Source: UBA11524 sp963617205
GTDB taxonomy: Bacteria > Bacillota > Clostridia > Christensenellales > Aristaeellaceae
Direction: 5' to 3'
Assembly (NCBI GenBank): GCA_963617205.1
Contig: CAVEOA010000002.1
Location: forward strand, 62,001-126,000
DNA: 64,000 nt
Part shown: in pieces, positions 31,958 through 40,590 of the stretch
Position numbering within the stretch: the stretch's first letter is position 1
Layout of the letters: each line of letters opens with the position of its first letter
Notes under the pieces: model-generated
Told to the model about the DNA's origin: nothing
Databases searched by the model: none
The model's input: only the letters and a program-made list of their open reading frames with translations
Translations under genes and position numbers: made by a program

Positions 31958-34903
31958 TTAATTCATCGCGACCGGCAGATCGGGCACAAGCGCAGTCACA
32001 TCCAGCTTTTCGGGAAGCTTGTGATTGCATGCATCCGTCACAATCGTGATTTCCGATTCGTATTGGCTCCAGCTTACGCAGTTCTGCGCATGGTTCATGA
32101 AATCATCATCCATGCCTTCCGGAACGCGCACGGTCAACTGTTCAGCCACATGGAAGAGCAAGCCCATCTCAGAGGACGAGAAATCGCATCCGTCGAAGCA
32201 GACCTCCGAGAGATTCGGGCAATTCACCACGCAGTTTTGGGCAAACGAGGATACTTTGCTGGTGAAGTGAAGCGATGTCAGGTTCTCACAGGAGGAGAAT
32301 GCGCCATAGCTGATTTCCGTCGCATCCGCCACAAAGGAGCTGATTCCGGCAAAGTTGAATACGGATTCGCCAATTCGATCGACGTGCGCACCGAAATACA
32401 GATTCGTCAGGGAGCCGGCATTATCGAACGCATAGTTGTCAATCATGCGAACGCCGTTGACGAAAATCACCGTATCAAGGCTCTTGCACATCATAAACAG
32501 CTGACGTCCTGTGGATTCAAGCGGAGCATAGCAGATGAAGGTTTCAAGCTGCTGCATGTAGGAAAGCAGCTCGTCAGGCAGCGATTGAATGGTCTCCGGA
32601 AGCACCAGCGTGCGCAAATGCACCCATTCGGTTTGATTGGTGTCTATGTCGGTATTCGTGTAATCGCGGCAGGAACCAAACACATTGTAGTTGCTGAAGC
32701 CCACAACCGTCACGCCGCCGATTTCACGCGGAACGACCACGTCCACTTCCTTGCCGGTATATGCGCTGATCAAACCGGTTTCCGGATCAAAATCAAAGCA
32801 TTCTGCGGACGTTGCTTCAAACGGCATTTTCACGAAGCTGCTTTCCTCGCCTTCGCGCACCAGCGGATTGTACCAGGGCGTTGCCAGCTTCACGTTCAAT
32901 GCGGCCAGCTGTTCATCGGTAGCGGATGCGGAAACGCGGATTTCTGCCGCTGTTCCTGCAAACGCGTTTGATGCGACGTTTACATCGGCCTTCAGAATCA
33001 CCGCCGTCAATGCGGTATTTGCAAACGCGCCCTCGCCGATTTCGGTGATGTTCGACAGATTCACAGCGGAAATCGCCGTATCAGCAAAGGCATTCGCACC
33101 GATACCGGTCACGTTTTCGCCGAGCGAAAGCGTAGTCAGCGCCGAACCGGCAAACAGATTCGCCGGCACTGCACCCTGCTGAATGACCGCTTCGGTCAGC
33201 GCAGGGCAGTTGGCAAAGGAGCCTTCAGGAATCAGGGAGGCGTCGCAGAGGATGGTCACCTTCCTGAGGCTCGTCAAGCCCTCAAACGCGCCCTCGCCGA
33301 TTTCCGTCACGGATTCGGGAATGGTCAGCTCTTCAAGCTGCACGCAGTTTGCAAAGGCTCGCGCACCGATGGTCGTCACAGAATCGAACAGATCCACGTG
33401 CTTTAAGCTGCTGCCTTCAAACGCCGATGCGCCGATGGTCGTGAACAGGTCATTGTAGCAGACGGCAAAGTATTCAACCGTTTGATTGCCCTTCAAAGCG
33501 CCGTCAGCGATGCCGGTGGTTTTTATGCCGTCGAAGGAATCGTGCGGCCGAATGGCGGTAAGGCTGCCGGCATACGACGTGAGCAGACCGTTTTCGTACG
33601 TTGCAGCGTTGCTTTCCACATACTGGACCTGCGTGTTCTGCATGCGCCATACGCGGCAGGTAAGCCCCTGTGCATCGACAACCGCCTGCAAATCAAGCAT
33701 TTGCTGCTTTGTGCAGTGCTCGTTCAGGTCGATATCGGCGAGTACGCTGCATTCCGCAAATGCGTTGTCGCCCAGCTGCGGAAGCGTTTCGCCGTCGAAG
33801 TAAATATAGGTAAGCGCCCAGTTTTTGCTGAACGCGCCGCTGCCGACGCTTTCCAGCGTGCTCGGCAGGTAGAATTCAGGAATGGAGATGCAGCCGCTAA
33901 AGGCGTTGTCGCCGATGGACACGAGCCCCTCGGGAAGCGTGACCGCCGTGTTGATTCGCGCGCTCTCGAAGGCATTCGCGCCGATGGTCTGAACGCCTGA
34001 AAGCTCAAGCGTTTTACCCGAATAGCCGTTAGCAAACGCACGGTCGGCGATGGTCACCAGCGTCGACGGGAAAGCAACATATTGAAGCGTTTCGCAGCCT
34101 TCAAAAGCGGAAACGCCGATGCTTTCCAGCCCCTCCGGCAGCTCCAGAACGGCGAGATAATAATCAGCCCTGAAAACCGAATCGCCAATAGCCTTCACGG
34201 GAATGCCGCCAACAGTTTCCGGAATGCGCAAATACGTCGCGTATCCGAAATAGGCGGTGATGGTGCCGTCTGGATCGATTTCAAACAGATCATCCGCAAA
34301 GCCGTCATTGTCGATGACCGCGGCATTTTTCCCGCTCGCCTGCACAGTCACCTCGCTGCCCGCCGCTTCAAACGCCGCCTTGTAGGCTTCCATCTGATCG
34401 TCCGGCACATAGGCAACAGCGCCTTCTGCAATGCTGGAGAAGGCGCTCGTTCCAATGACAGGGCAGACGCCCTCGAACGTGATTTCCTTCAGGGCAGCGG
34501 AAAAGTAGAATGAATATTCGCCGATGTATCGAACGCCCGCAGGAATCGTGACGGACGCAAGCGCGCCGCAGTTCCAGAAATTCTGGTCGCCGATGACAAT
34601 CAGGCTTTCGGGCAGCGTCACCTCCGTCAAGGCATTGCACCAGCTGACGGCGCCATTGCGCATCTCCAGAAGCGTTTCCGGAAGCGTCAGGGCTGTGATG
34701 CTGTCGCTCTTGATTGCGTTTTCGCCGATGACGTCTACAGTGCCCTCGCCGATTTGACCGGGAACGACCACCGCGCCGCCGGAACCGGCATAGCCGTTTA
34801 AAACGTAGTACTCCTCATTGAAGCTCCAGTCGGAGGATTCCGCCAGCGCAGGAATGCACAGCGCCAGCAGCAGGATCAGCGTCGGTAGCAGCCATTTCTT
34901 CAT
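31958..34903 (-). CDS. BspA-type leucine-rich-repeat secreted protein
   Basis: A 981-residue secreted protein. The signal peptide is residues 1-20 (MKKWLLPTLILLLALCIPAL then AESS). The rest is built of LRR_5 repeats of about 23 residues, such as LTLPEGLVSIGDNAFSGCIS and LTIPESVTEIGEGAFEGLTS, in several blocks separated by non-repeat segments near residues 200-240, 435-490 and 690-740. These proteins, related to BspA, bind host or polymer surfaces. No sortase motif, LysM or membrane helix is visible at the C-terminus (PDLPVAMN end), so it may be released or bound through another partner. The ATG at 34903 is chosen because AAAGGAGG lies just upstream. It is transcribed toward the two-component system. 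Confidence 0.9.
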   Translation of the reverse strand: MKKWLLPTLILLLALCIPALAESSDWSFNEEYYVLNGYAGSGGAVVVPGQIGEGTVDVIGENAIKSDSITALTLPETLLEMRNGAVSWCNALTEVTLPESLIVIGDQNFWNCGALASVTIPAGVRYIGEYSFYFSAALKEITFEGVCPVIGTSAFSSIAEGAVAYVPDDQMEAYKAAFEAAGSEVTVQASGKNAAVIDNDGFADDLFEIDPDGTITAYFGYATYLRIPETVGGIPVKAIGDSVFRADYYLAVLELPEGLESIGVSAFEGCETLQYVAFPSTLVTIADRAFANGYSGKTLELSGVQTIGANAFESARINTAVTLPEGLVSIGDNAFSGCISIPEFYLPSTLESVGSGAFSKNWALTYIYFDGETLPQLGDNAFAECSVLADIDLNEHCTKQQMLDLQAVVDAQGLTCRVWRMQNTQVQYVESNAATYENGLLTSYAGSLTAIRPHDSFDGIKTTGIADGALKGNQTVEYFAVCYNDLFTTIGASAFEGSSLKHVDLFDSVTTIGARAFANCVQLEELTIPESVTEIGEGAFEGLTSLRKVTILCDASLIPEGSFANCPALTEAVIQQGAVPANLFAGSALTTLSLGENVTGIGANAFADTAISAVNLSNITEIGEGAFANTALTAVILKADVNVASNAFAGTAAEIRVSASATDEQLAALNVKLATPWYNPLVREGEESSFVKMPFEATSAECFDFDPETGLISAYTGKEVDVVVPREIGGVTVVGFSNYNVFGSCRDYTNTDIDTNQTEWVHLRTLVLPETIQSLPDELLSYMQQLETFICYAPLESTGRQLFMMCKSLDTVIFVNGVRMIDNYAFDNAGSLTNLYFGAHVDRIGESVFNFAGISSFVADATEISYGAFSSCENLTSLHFTSKVSSFAQNCVVNCPNLSEVCFDGCDFSSSEMGLLFHVAEQLTVRVPEGMDDDFMNHAQNCVSWSQYESEITIVTDACNHKLPEKLDVTALVPDLPVAMN

Positions 34904-34971
34904 GGTTTTACCTCCTTTATTTTCACAAATCCGGCAAAATGCCGAAATGCAGCCCCTTCCATCTATCACTC

Positions 34972-35000
34972 AGTATATCAGAAAAGCTGCGTCAATGCAA
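34972..35000 (-). promoter_or_regulatory. Likely promoter of the BspA-like gene
   Basis: Minus strand TTGCAT (34995-35000), 17 bases, TATACT (34972-34977), about 70 bases before the start codon. The boxes are close to consensus. Confidence 0.6.
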
Positions 35001-35178
35001 CTCATTTCAGGACAATACGTCGTCAGCCCTGTCATGCTTTCTTCTGGTCAGGTGCGCCTTCCGGGAGGATGATTTTGTTGGCGAAAAAGAAGATCACCAC
35101 GCGCACACCATGATGCATCGATTAAAAGGCAAAATTGCATCCATAAAAATACTGATGAAATGATAACCAAAATTTTCC

Positions 35179-35207
35179 TTGACAAATTGTTCACAAAATG
35201 CTATAAT
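35179..35207 (+). promoter_or_regulatory. Perfect consensus promoter of the MalEFG-type operon
   Basis: TTGACA (35179-35184), 17 bases, TATAAT (35202-35207). The transcript would have a leader of about 115 bases before the start codon at 35330, with a small hairpin CCTCT/AGAGG at 35250-35263 followed by GGAGG far from any start. The remaining sequence of the 34904-35329 gap contains no gene or recognised riboswitch. Confidence 0.85.
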
Positions 35208-35329
35208 GATGATGAACCGTTTCCCCCGAATGCTTTACGAATGGATACGCCTCTTTAGAGAGGAGGATTGGGCGGCGCACTGCTTAAGATGGTATGTTTA
35301 CGACTGACCTAACCGAAGGAGGAAGAAAA

Positions 35330-36610
35330 ATGAAACGTTTCTTTTCGCTTTTTCTTGCAGTTTGCTGTCTTTGCATTTCATTGTCGCTCGTTTTTGCCGA
35401 AACGTCAGAAAACACCCTTGTGGTCGTAATTCTGGATTATAAATCCAATGCAGAAAATGTTCCTATTGAAGAAGCTTTCTTTAAAATGCATCCTGAAGCA
35501 ACCATTGAATACCGTCTTTATACAACGGAACAATTTACAAGCCTGCTGTTGAATGGTCAATGCGATGCCGATATCGTGATTGCAGACTATCCGTTGGCAT
35601 TGTCAATGGCGCAAAAAGGCTATTCGCAGACGTTGGATACAATCGGTTTGACGGAGTATCCGGAACAGCTCATCGATTTGAGCAGACTGCTGATGTACGA
35701 AGGAAAGCTGATCGGGCTGCCGTTTTATATCGTCGAGGAATGCTTTTTCTGGGATTCCGGTGCCGCGAGAAAAGCAGGTGTTTCCAATCCTGCAGCCGAT
35801 GGTTACTGGACGTGGGAGGCGTTCGCTGAGCTTTGCCGTCAGCTACCGAAGGATACAGACGGCGACGGCGAGCCGGATGTATATCTGATGTATGGGAGCG
35901 CACTTGCGAACTGCCCGTATCTGCAGAATGCAAATGTCGACATGTTCCTGAATTTTAATTGGCTGCATCCTGAACGAATCGACCAGTTCTTTGACGAATA
36001 TCTTGATTTGTTCCGAGAAGTCCTGACGTCAGATGCCTATTTGAATATGTACTCGGAACGCAAAAATCAATGCAGCGTAATCATTTCCGTTTCAGGCGGC
36101 ATCAATCCGCTCTTACAGAGTGGGAATCTGATTCCCGGACCTGCCTTCAGCGAAGATGAAAATTATCATGTGGGCGGTTTGATCAGCTGCGTCCTGATGA
36201 AGAATGCGCAGCATCAGGAGCTGGCGGCTGATTTCCTTCGCGGCATGCTGTCCAGTGACGCGCTTTCGCTGTGCGACATACAGCACGATTATTACATGAT
36301 GGGGCAAAATCCGCCGACACGCCGAATCACCAACATGAAGGATCTTTTGCCGACCTTCACCGATGTCAACGGGATTCAGACCGCATATGTCAAGGCGGGA
36401 CGACGCTATTTTACGGCTGCATACAGTGTGGGTGGATATGCAACGGCACAGGAATACCGCAAAAACGTCCTTGCGACAACCTTCCCGGGCGCCGGCGATT
36501 TCCATGGCGCCGTTTGGGCGAACCTGCAGGACTGGTATCTCGGCAATATCACCGATGAAGAGCTGAAGGAAAACGTGGTTTATCTTGTCCAAATGGCAAT
36601 GGAGGAGTGA
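35330..36610 (+). CDS. Extracellular solute-binding protein, family 1 (MalE-like)
   Basis: A 426-residue secreted binding protein. The signal peptide (residues 1-24) is MKRFFSLFLAVCCLCISLSL plus VFAE; cysteines occur at the core, but none stands in a convincing lipobox. The mature part has the family 1 layout, with ATIEYRLYTTEQFTSLLLNG then DADIVIADYPLALSMAQKG near residue 70, LIGLPFYIVEECFFWDSGAA near 130 and WTWEAFAELCRQLPKDTDGD near 160. The ATG at 35330 follows AAGGAGG; an upstream in-frame ATG (35294) is less likely. Two permease genes follow immediately, whereas no ATPase gene is present, so it must share an ATPase such as MsmX encoded elsewhere. The ligand is unknown. Confidence 0.88.
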   Translation: MKRFFSLFLAVCCLCISLSLVFAETSENTLVVVILDYKSNAENVPIEEAFFKMHPEATIEYRLYTTEQFTSLLLNGQCDADIVIADYPLALSMAQKGYSQTLDTIGLTEYPEQLIDLSRLLMYEGKLIGLPFYIVEECFFWDSGAARKAGVSNPAADGYWTWEAFAELCRQLPKDTDGDGEPDVYLMYGSALANCPYLQNANVDMFLNFNWLHPERIDQFFDEYLDLFREVLTSDAYLNMYSERKNQCSVIISVSGGINPLLQSGNLIPGPAFSEDENYHVGGLISCVLMKNAQHQELAADFLRGMLSSDALSLCDIQHDYYMMGQNPPTRRITNMKDLLPTFTDVNGIQTAYVKAGRRYFTAAYSVGGYATAQEYRKNVLATTFPGAGDFHGAVWANLQDWYLGNITDEELKENVVYLVQMAMEE

Positions 36611-36616
36611 ATCCGC

Positions 36617-37465
36617 ATGGCTCGTCCATCCAACCAACGTTTCATTTATCCTCGGCAGGACGTGCTTTTTCTCCTGCCGGGGCTCCTTGGCTTTGTCCTG
36701 TGCTATATCGCGCCGTTTTGCATGTCGCTTGTTTCCTCGTTTCTGGATAACAGCGCATCGGCGCATTTTGTCGGCATCGGCAATTACGTTGCCGTCTGGC
36801 AGAGCAGCTTTTATGCGCTCGCGTTCAGAAATACGCTCAAATTCTTCCTGCTTGCGGTCAGCATTTCGCTGATTTGCGGATTTCTGCTTGCAAACGCGAT
36901 TTTCTGGCATAAAAAAGCATCTTTGCTGACGCTTGTATTGCTGATTCCGATTTTCCTGCCGACCTCGGCGATTGTACCGCTTTGGAAGGCGCTCTTTGGC
37001 GGCAGCTCGTGGCTTGTAAGGGCACTCAAGCCGCACGATGGCGACTGGAAATACATCACGCTCCTGACGCTGTATCTCTGGAAAAACGTAGGCGCCGTGA
37101 ATCTGCTGATGCTGATCGGCATGCAGGCGATTGAACCGGCGATTTTTGACGCGGCATTCGTTGACGGCGCATCGCATCGGACGATTGCATGGCGGATTTC
37201 GCTGCCGCTGCTGCGTCCGGTGATTTTCTTTTCGTATGTTTATCTGTCCATGAACGGTATGCGCGTTTTCCGTGAATCGTACCTGCTTTACGGCATATAT
37301 CCGCCGCAAAAGCTGTATTTCATACAGAATTATGTCAACAATCACTTCACAAAGCTGGATTACGGTCTGCTTTCGGCAGGGTCGGCCCTGTTCGCGCTGA
37401 CTATGACGCTGCTGCTTCTCGCGATTTTCCTGCTGCTCAGGCGCAGAGAGGAGGATGCGCCGTGA
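36617..37465 (+). CDS. Sugar ABC transporter permease (MalF-like)
   Basis: A 282-residue membrane subunit of the importer. Six helices are apparent, starting with VLFLLPGLLGFVLCYIAPFC, and the docking loop is EPAIFDAAFVDGASHRTIAW followed by RISLPLL near residue 175. GGAGGAGTG precedes the ATG, seven bases after the binding-protein stop. The C-terminus overlaps the next permease start. Length and features are normal for the MalF/UgpA class without the large external loop of enteric MalF. Confidence 0.92.
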   Translation: MARPSNQRFIYPRQDVLFLLPGLLGFVLCYIAPFCMSLVSSFLDNSASAHFVGIGNYVAVWQSSFYALAFRNTLKFFLLAVSISLICGFLLANAIFWHKKASLLTLVLLIPIFLPTSAIVPLWKALFGGSSWLVRALKPHDGDWKYITLLTLYLWKNVGAVNLLMLIGMQAIEPAIFDAAFVDGASHRTIAWRISLPLLRPVIFFSYVYLSMNGMRVFRESYLLYGIYPPQKLYFIQNYVNNHFTKLDYGLLSAGSALFALTMTLLLLAIFLLLRRREEDAP

Positions 37466-38262
37466 AGCATGCGTTTCGGATGACAGCAACGCGATTGGCA
37501 GCAACGCTGCTGGTTGTCATCGTGCTGCTGCCGTTGTATCTGCTTTGTATACAATCCCTTGTACCGCCGTTTGACGCGCTGAGCATCTCCGCCGGCATGT
37601 CGCCCGTTCAGCTTTTCCCCAATCCCTTTTCGCTCGAACAATGGCAACAGTTGTTTTCCCATTCGTCCTATTGGATTGCTTTCGGGCGCAGCCTTGGTTG
37701 GACAATCGCCGCCTGTCTTGTACAGGTGCTTGTATCGTTTTTCGCCGGATACGTGCTGGCAAAGCAGCGCGCACGCTGGTGCATCGTGCTCGTCGGTGCG
37801 TACATGCTGATGATGCTCATGCCGCCGCAGATGACGCTCCTGCCGATTTACCGCATCGCCTATGCGAATCACCTGCTGAATCATCCGCTTCTGCTGTACG
37901 CACCGATTGTGTTCGCGCCGTTCGGCACCATCCTGATGCGGCAGATTCTCCTGCGCTGGCCGGATGAGCTGACGGATTGCCTCCGTCTGGAAGGCGGCAG
38001 CACGATTCAGCTGATGCGCTATGGGCTTATCCCCTATTGTCTGCCGAGTTTGGCTGTTCTGTTTGCGCTGACATTCGCGGAAGGCTGGAACCTCGTCGAG
38101 CAGCCGCTTCTCCTCGTGTCAGACTCGCTGAAGCAGCCGCTTTCCGCTCTGCTCAAGGAGCTTTCGGCCAGCAATCCGCAAATCATCTTTGCCGCATCGC
38201 TCATGGCGCTTGTGCCCGTGATCGCAGTGCTGCTCGCCCTGCGCGGCGCGATGAGGCGTTAA
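37462..38262 (+). CDS. Sugar ABC transporter permease (MalG-like)
   Basis: A 266-residue second permease. The GTG start overlaps the upstream stop (GTGA) and follows GAGAGGAGG. About six helices are visible; LLMPPQMTLLPIYRIAYANH near residue 117 resembles the MalG segment before the docking loop, and the loop itself reads PDELTDCLRLEGGSTIQLMR with the conserved glycine and then LIPYCLPSL. The EAA residues are degenerate (DCLRLEGG rather than EAARIDGA), which is common among distant family members. It ends the operon; the region after it has no clear simple terminator but a large nested inverted repeat. Confidence 0.9.
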   Translation: MKHAFRMTATRLAATLLVVIVLLPLYLLCIQSLVPPFDALSISAGMSPVQLFPNPFSLEQWQQLFSHSSYWIAFGRSLGWTIAACLVQVLVSFFAGYVLAKQRARWCIVLVGAYMLMMLMPPQMTLLPIYRIAYANHLLNHPLLLYAPIVFAPFGTILMRQILLRWPDELTDCLRLEGGSTIQLMRYGLIPYCLPSLAVLFALTFAEGWNLVEQPLLLVSDSLKQPLSALLKELSASNPQIIFAASLMALVPVIAVLLALRGAMRR

Positions 38263-38470
38263 CATCTGTCAGCCAGGCGCCTCATCAAACAACATGTCTG
38301 CACGTTTTTCAGGCAGCCGGGGAAACGCGCTCCGGTTGTGCCGCCAGAATGCATGGTGCGGACGAAGACGATGGAAGTTCCCGCGCAGATGGTGGCGCAT
38401 CTGACAAAGCGGGGAACGATTGCCGATTCGATGTTTATCGATGCGTCGACCTCGGCAAAAGGCAACGCTT
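38263..38470 (+). other. Non-coding or degenerate stretch after the importer operon
   Basis: No intact gene is supported. One plus-strand frame stays open from about 38317 to a stop near 38511 and would encode a fragment containing VAHLTKRGTIADSMFIDAST, ending inside the large hairpin. The fragment has a mildly transposase-like look (a FID-x-S/T segment) but too little remains to name it. It could be the tail of a decayed mobile element whose end is the adjoining inverted repeat. Confidence 0.3.
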
Positions 38471-38479
38471 CCTATGGTA

Positions 38480-38585
38480 TGATATGCTCCCTCCAGAGCA
38501 GACACTCGAAATAACAAAAAGTTTCGAGACCACACTGGAGGGAGCATATCAATATCATTTGAAATCAGATAGCACTTTTTGTTAT
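38480..38585. repeat. Nested inverted repeat with loop complementary to downstream bases
   Basis: A perfect 17-bp outer stem pairs 38480-38496 with 38535-38551 (TGATATGCTCCCTCCAG and its inverse). Inside it CTCGAAA (38505-38511) pairs with TTTCGAG (38522-38528). The bases 38511-38522 (ATAACAAAAAGT), which include the ten-base inner loop, are perfectly complementary to ACTTTTTGTTAT at 38574-38585, 23 bases past the outer stem. As RNA this could fold as a two-level hairpin with a loop-tail pseudoknot; as DNA it resembles a transposon end. No U-rich tail directly follows the stem, so it is not a standard terminator. Confidence 0.6.
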
Positions 38586-38625
38586 CGCAACAATTCAAAC
38601 AATGCAGTCATTTTTGTAGCCGCAG

Positions 38626-38665
38626 AAAAAAAACTGAAAAGCGCTGTACTGCCAACGCTTTTCAG
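38626..38665 (-). terminator. Rho-independent terminator of guaA
   Basis: On the minus strand CTGAAAAGCG (38656-38665) pairs with CGCTTTTCAG (38634-38643), followed by a run of eight T (38626-38633). It starts about 20 bases after the guaA stop. Confidence 0.9.
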
Positions 38666-38685
38666 GTTTTTGGAAGCACTAAATA

Positions 38686-40227
38686 TTATTCCCACTCAAT
38701 ACTCGCCGGGGGCTTGGTCGTTACATCCAGCACAACACGATTAACGTGCTTGACCTCATTGACGATGCGTGCGGAGATGGTGCGGACGACATCGTAGGGG
38801 ATGCGCGCCCAGTCGGCGGTCATGAAATCGTCGGTGGTGACGGCGCGGATGGCGATGGTGTAGTCGTACGTGCGCTCATCGCCCATGACGCCGACGGAAC
38901 GGATGCCGGTCAGGACGGTGAAATACTGGTGGATATCGGCATCGAGACCAGCCTTGGCAATCTCCTCGCGGAGGACGGCATCGCTCTCGCGGACTATTTC
39001 GACCTTTTCGGGCGTGAGGTCGCCGATGACGCGGATGGCGAGACCGGGACCCGGGAATGGCTGACGCCAGACAAGATCATGCGGCAAGCCGAGCGTTTCG
39101 CCCAGTGCGCGCACCTCGTCCTTGAACAGCATGCGAAGCGGCTCAATCAGCTGCGTGAAGCCAAGCTCCTTGGGCAGACCGCCAACGTTGTGGTGGCTCT
39201 TGATGACGGCCGCGCCGGTTGCCTGACCGCTTTCGATCACGTCCGGATAAATGGTGCCCTGCGCAAAGAAGTCGAGCTTGCCGAGCTTTTCAGACTCCGC
39301 CTTGAACACCTGCAGGAAATCGCGACCGATAATCTTGCGCTTCTGCTCAGGGTCGGACACGCCCTTCAAATCCTCATAGAAAATCTTGCTTCCGTCTGCG
39401 GCAACCAGACGGACAGGGAAGGTGTGGGTGAACACGTCGACAACCTGCTCCGTTTCGCCCTTGCGCATGAAGCCGTGGTCGACATAAACGCAAGTCAGGC
39501 GATCGCCGATTGCCTTGTAAATCAGCGCTGCTGCGACGGACGAATCAACGCCGCCGGACAGCCCCAGCAGAACGGTACCCTTCTCGCCGACGATGTCGCG
39601 GATATTGCGGATGGCGGTCTGCGCGAACGTCTCCATCGACCAGTCGCCCACGCAATGGCACTGCTTCAGGAAGTTCTCGATGATCGTGCGCCCTTCGTCG
39701 GAGTGGGTGACCTCCGGATGAAACTGCACGCCGTAAATGCGTTTCTCATCGTTCGCCATGGCTGCGACCGGGCAATTCTGACTGTGCGCAATGGCATGGA
39801 AGCCCTCAGGGCACTGCTTGACCTGATACGTGTGGCTCATCCAGCAGGAGGAAGCATCCGACATGCCGGACAGCAGCGTCGTCTTGTCGTCCATGGTGAC
39901 GGTGATGCGCCCGTATTCGCGCTGCTCCGCCTTCTGCACCGTGCCGCCGAGCAGATACGCCGTCAACTGCATGCCGTAACAGATGCCCAGCACCGGCACG
40001 CCCAGGGTGTACACGCCCTCATCGCAGCGGGGCGCATTTTCCTCCAGCACGCTTGCAGGTCCGCCGGACAGAATCACGCCGACCGGATTCAATTCGCGAA
40101 TCTGCTCGATGGTCGCGTCATATGGCAAAACGCAGGAGTACACGCGGCACTCGCGCACGCGGCGCGCAATCAGCTGCGTATACTGTCCGCCAAAGTTCAG
40201 GATGACGATTTTTTGTGTTTCCGCCAT
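38686..40227 (-). CDS. guaA: GMP synthase (glutamine-hydrolysing)
   Basis: A 513-residue GMP synthase, which aminates XMP to GMP using glutamine and ATP in purine biosynthesis. The class I amidotransferase domain carries Cys83 in GICYGMQ and the histidine/glutamate pair in GVQFHPEVTHSD. The ATP pyrophosphatase domain has the P-loop LLGLSGGVDSSVAAAL, and the dimerisation domain ends with the family C-terminus KPPASIEWE. The length is as expected. It has a promoter at 40295-40323 and a strong terminator, so it is a housekeeping monocistronic gene between accessory sugar operons. Confidence 0.98.
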   Translation of the reverse strand: MAETQKIVILNFGGQYTQLIARRVRECRVYSCVLPYDATIEQIRELNPVGVILSGGPASVLEENAPRCDEGVYTLGVPVLGICYGMQLTAYLLGGTVQKAEQREYGRITVTMDDKTTLLSGMSDASSCWMSHTYQVKQCPEGFHAIAHSQNCPVAAMANDEKRIYGVQFHPEVTHSDEGRTIIENFLKQCHCVGDWSMETFAQTAIRNIRDIVGEKGTVLLGLSGGVDSSVAAALIYKAIGDRLTCVYVDHGFMRKGETEQVVDVFTHTFPVRLVAADGSKIFYEDLKGVSDPEQKRKIIGRDFLQVFKAESEKLGKLDFFAQGTIYPDVIESGQATGAAVIKSHHNVGGLPKELGFTQLIEPLRMLFKDEVRALGETLGLPHDLVWRQPFPGPGLAIRVIGDLTPEKVEIVRESDAVLREEIAKAGLDADIHQYFTVLTGIRSVGVMGDERTYDYTIAIRAVTTDDFMTADWARIPYDVVRTISARIVNEVKHVNRVVLDVTTKPPASIEWE

Positions 40228-40294
40228 TTCCTATATTCTCCCTCCAAATCATGTCGCCGCTGCGCAATCTCATCCGGCGCAGCTCGACCCTTCT

Positions 40295-40323
40295 ATTTTG
40301 CCACATTTTACGCCCGAAAGCAA
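40295..40323 (-). promoter_or_regulatory. Promoter of guaA
   Basis: Minus strand TTGCTT (40318-40323), 17 bases, CAAAAT (40295-40300), 68 bases before the start. I see no purine-riboswitch core in the short leader. Confidence 0.6.
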
Positions 40324-40353
40324 GCGTTTCTGTTTCCTTTTTATAATTTCGTT

Positions 40354-40380
40354 GCCGCTTCACTGCAAGGCGGCTTTTTT
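40354..40380 (+). terminator. Terminator-like hairpin in guaA/epimerase gap
   Basis: GCCGC (40354-40358) pairs with GCGGC (40370-40374), followed by six T. No plus-strand gene ends here, so it may insulate the downstream operon from read-through. Confidence 0.5.
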
Positions 40381-40426
40381 GTTCTCCGGATGGCTTATCA
40401 TGCGTTTCCGGATGAATCTTTTCAGG

Positions 40427-40438
40427 CTAACATGTTAG
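40427..40438. promoter_or_regulatory. Palindrome CTAACATGTTAG, candidate LacI-family operator
   Basis: A perfect 12-bp palindrome, about 90 bases upstream of the -35 box of the mannan operon. A related sequence, CTAACCGTTAAG, lies at 40556-40567 just downstream of the -10 box. The pair suits a looped LacI-type repressor, and a LacI gene is the second gene of the operon. Confidence 0.55.
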
Positions 40439-40516
40439 TTTGCCCTGTTTCCCGTTTTTTGTTGATTTCGGTGTGATTTTTTCCATATCCGAAAGTCATT
40501 TTTTCTATTTTGTCTC

Positions 40517-40567
40517 TTGACAAGACCATTTTTCTACGCTATAATACCAATATACCTAACCGTTAAG
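40517..40567 (+). promoter_or_regulatory. Consensus promoter and proximal operator of the mannan-oligosaccharide operon
   Basis: TTGACA (40517-40522), 17 bases, TATAAT (40540-40545), both perfect. The TAACCGTTA palindrome within CTAACCGTTAAG (40556-40567) covers the expected transcription start region and is a likely repressor site. AAGGAGAG is the ribosome site for the epimerase. Confidence 0.8.
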
Positions 40568-40590
40568 CTAACAAGGAGAGGATATGCACG

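Noticed and set aside
40228..40590. Purine riboswitch before guaA
   Set aside because: No purine aptamer core was recognised in the 68-base leader; a simple promoter and hairpin explain the gap.
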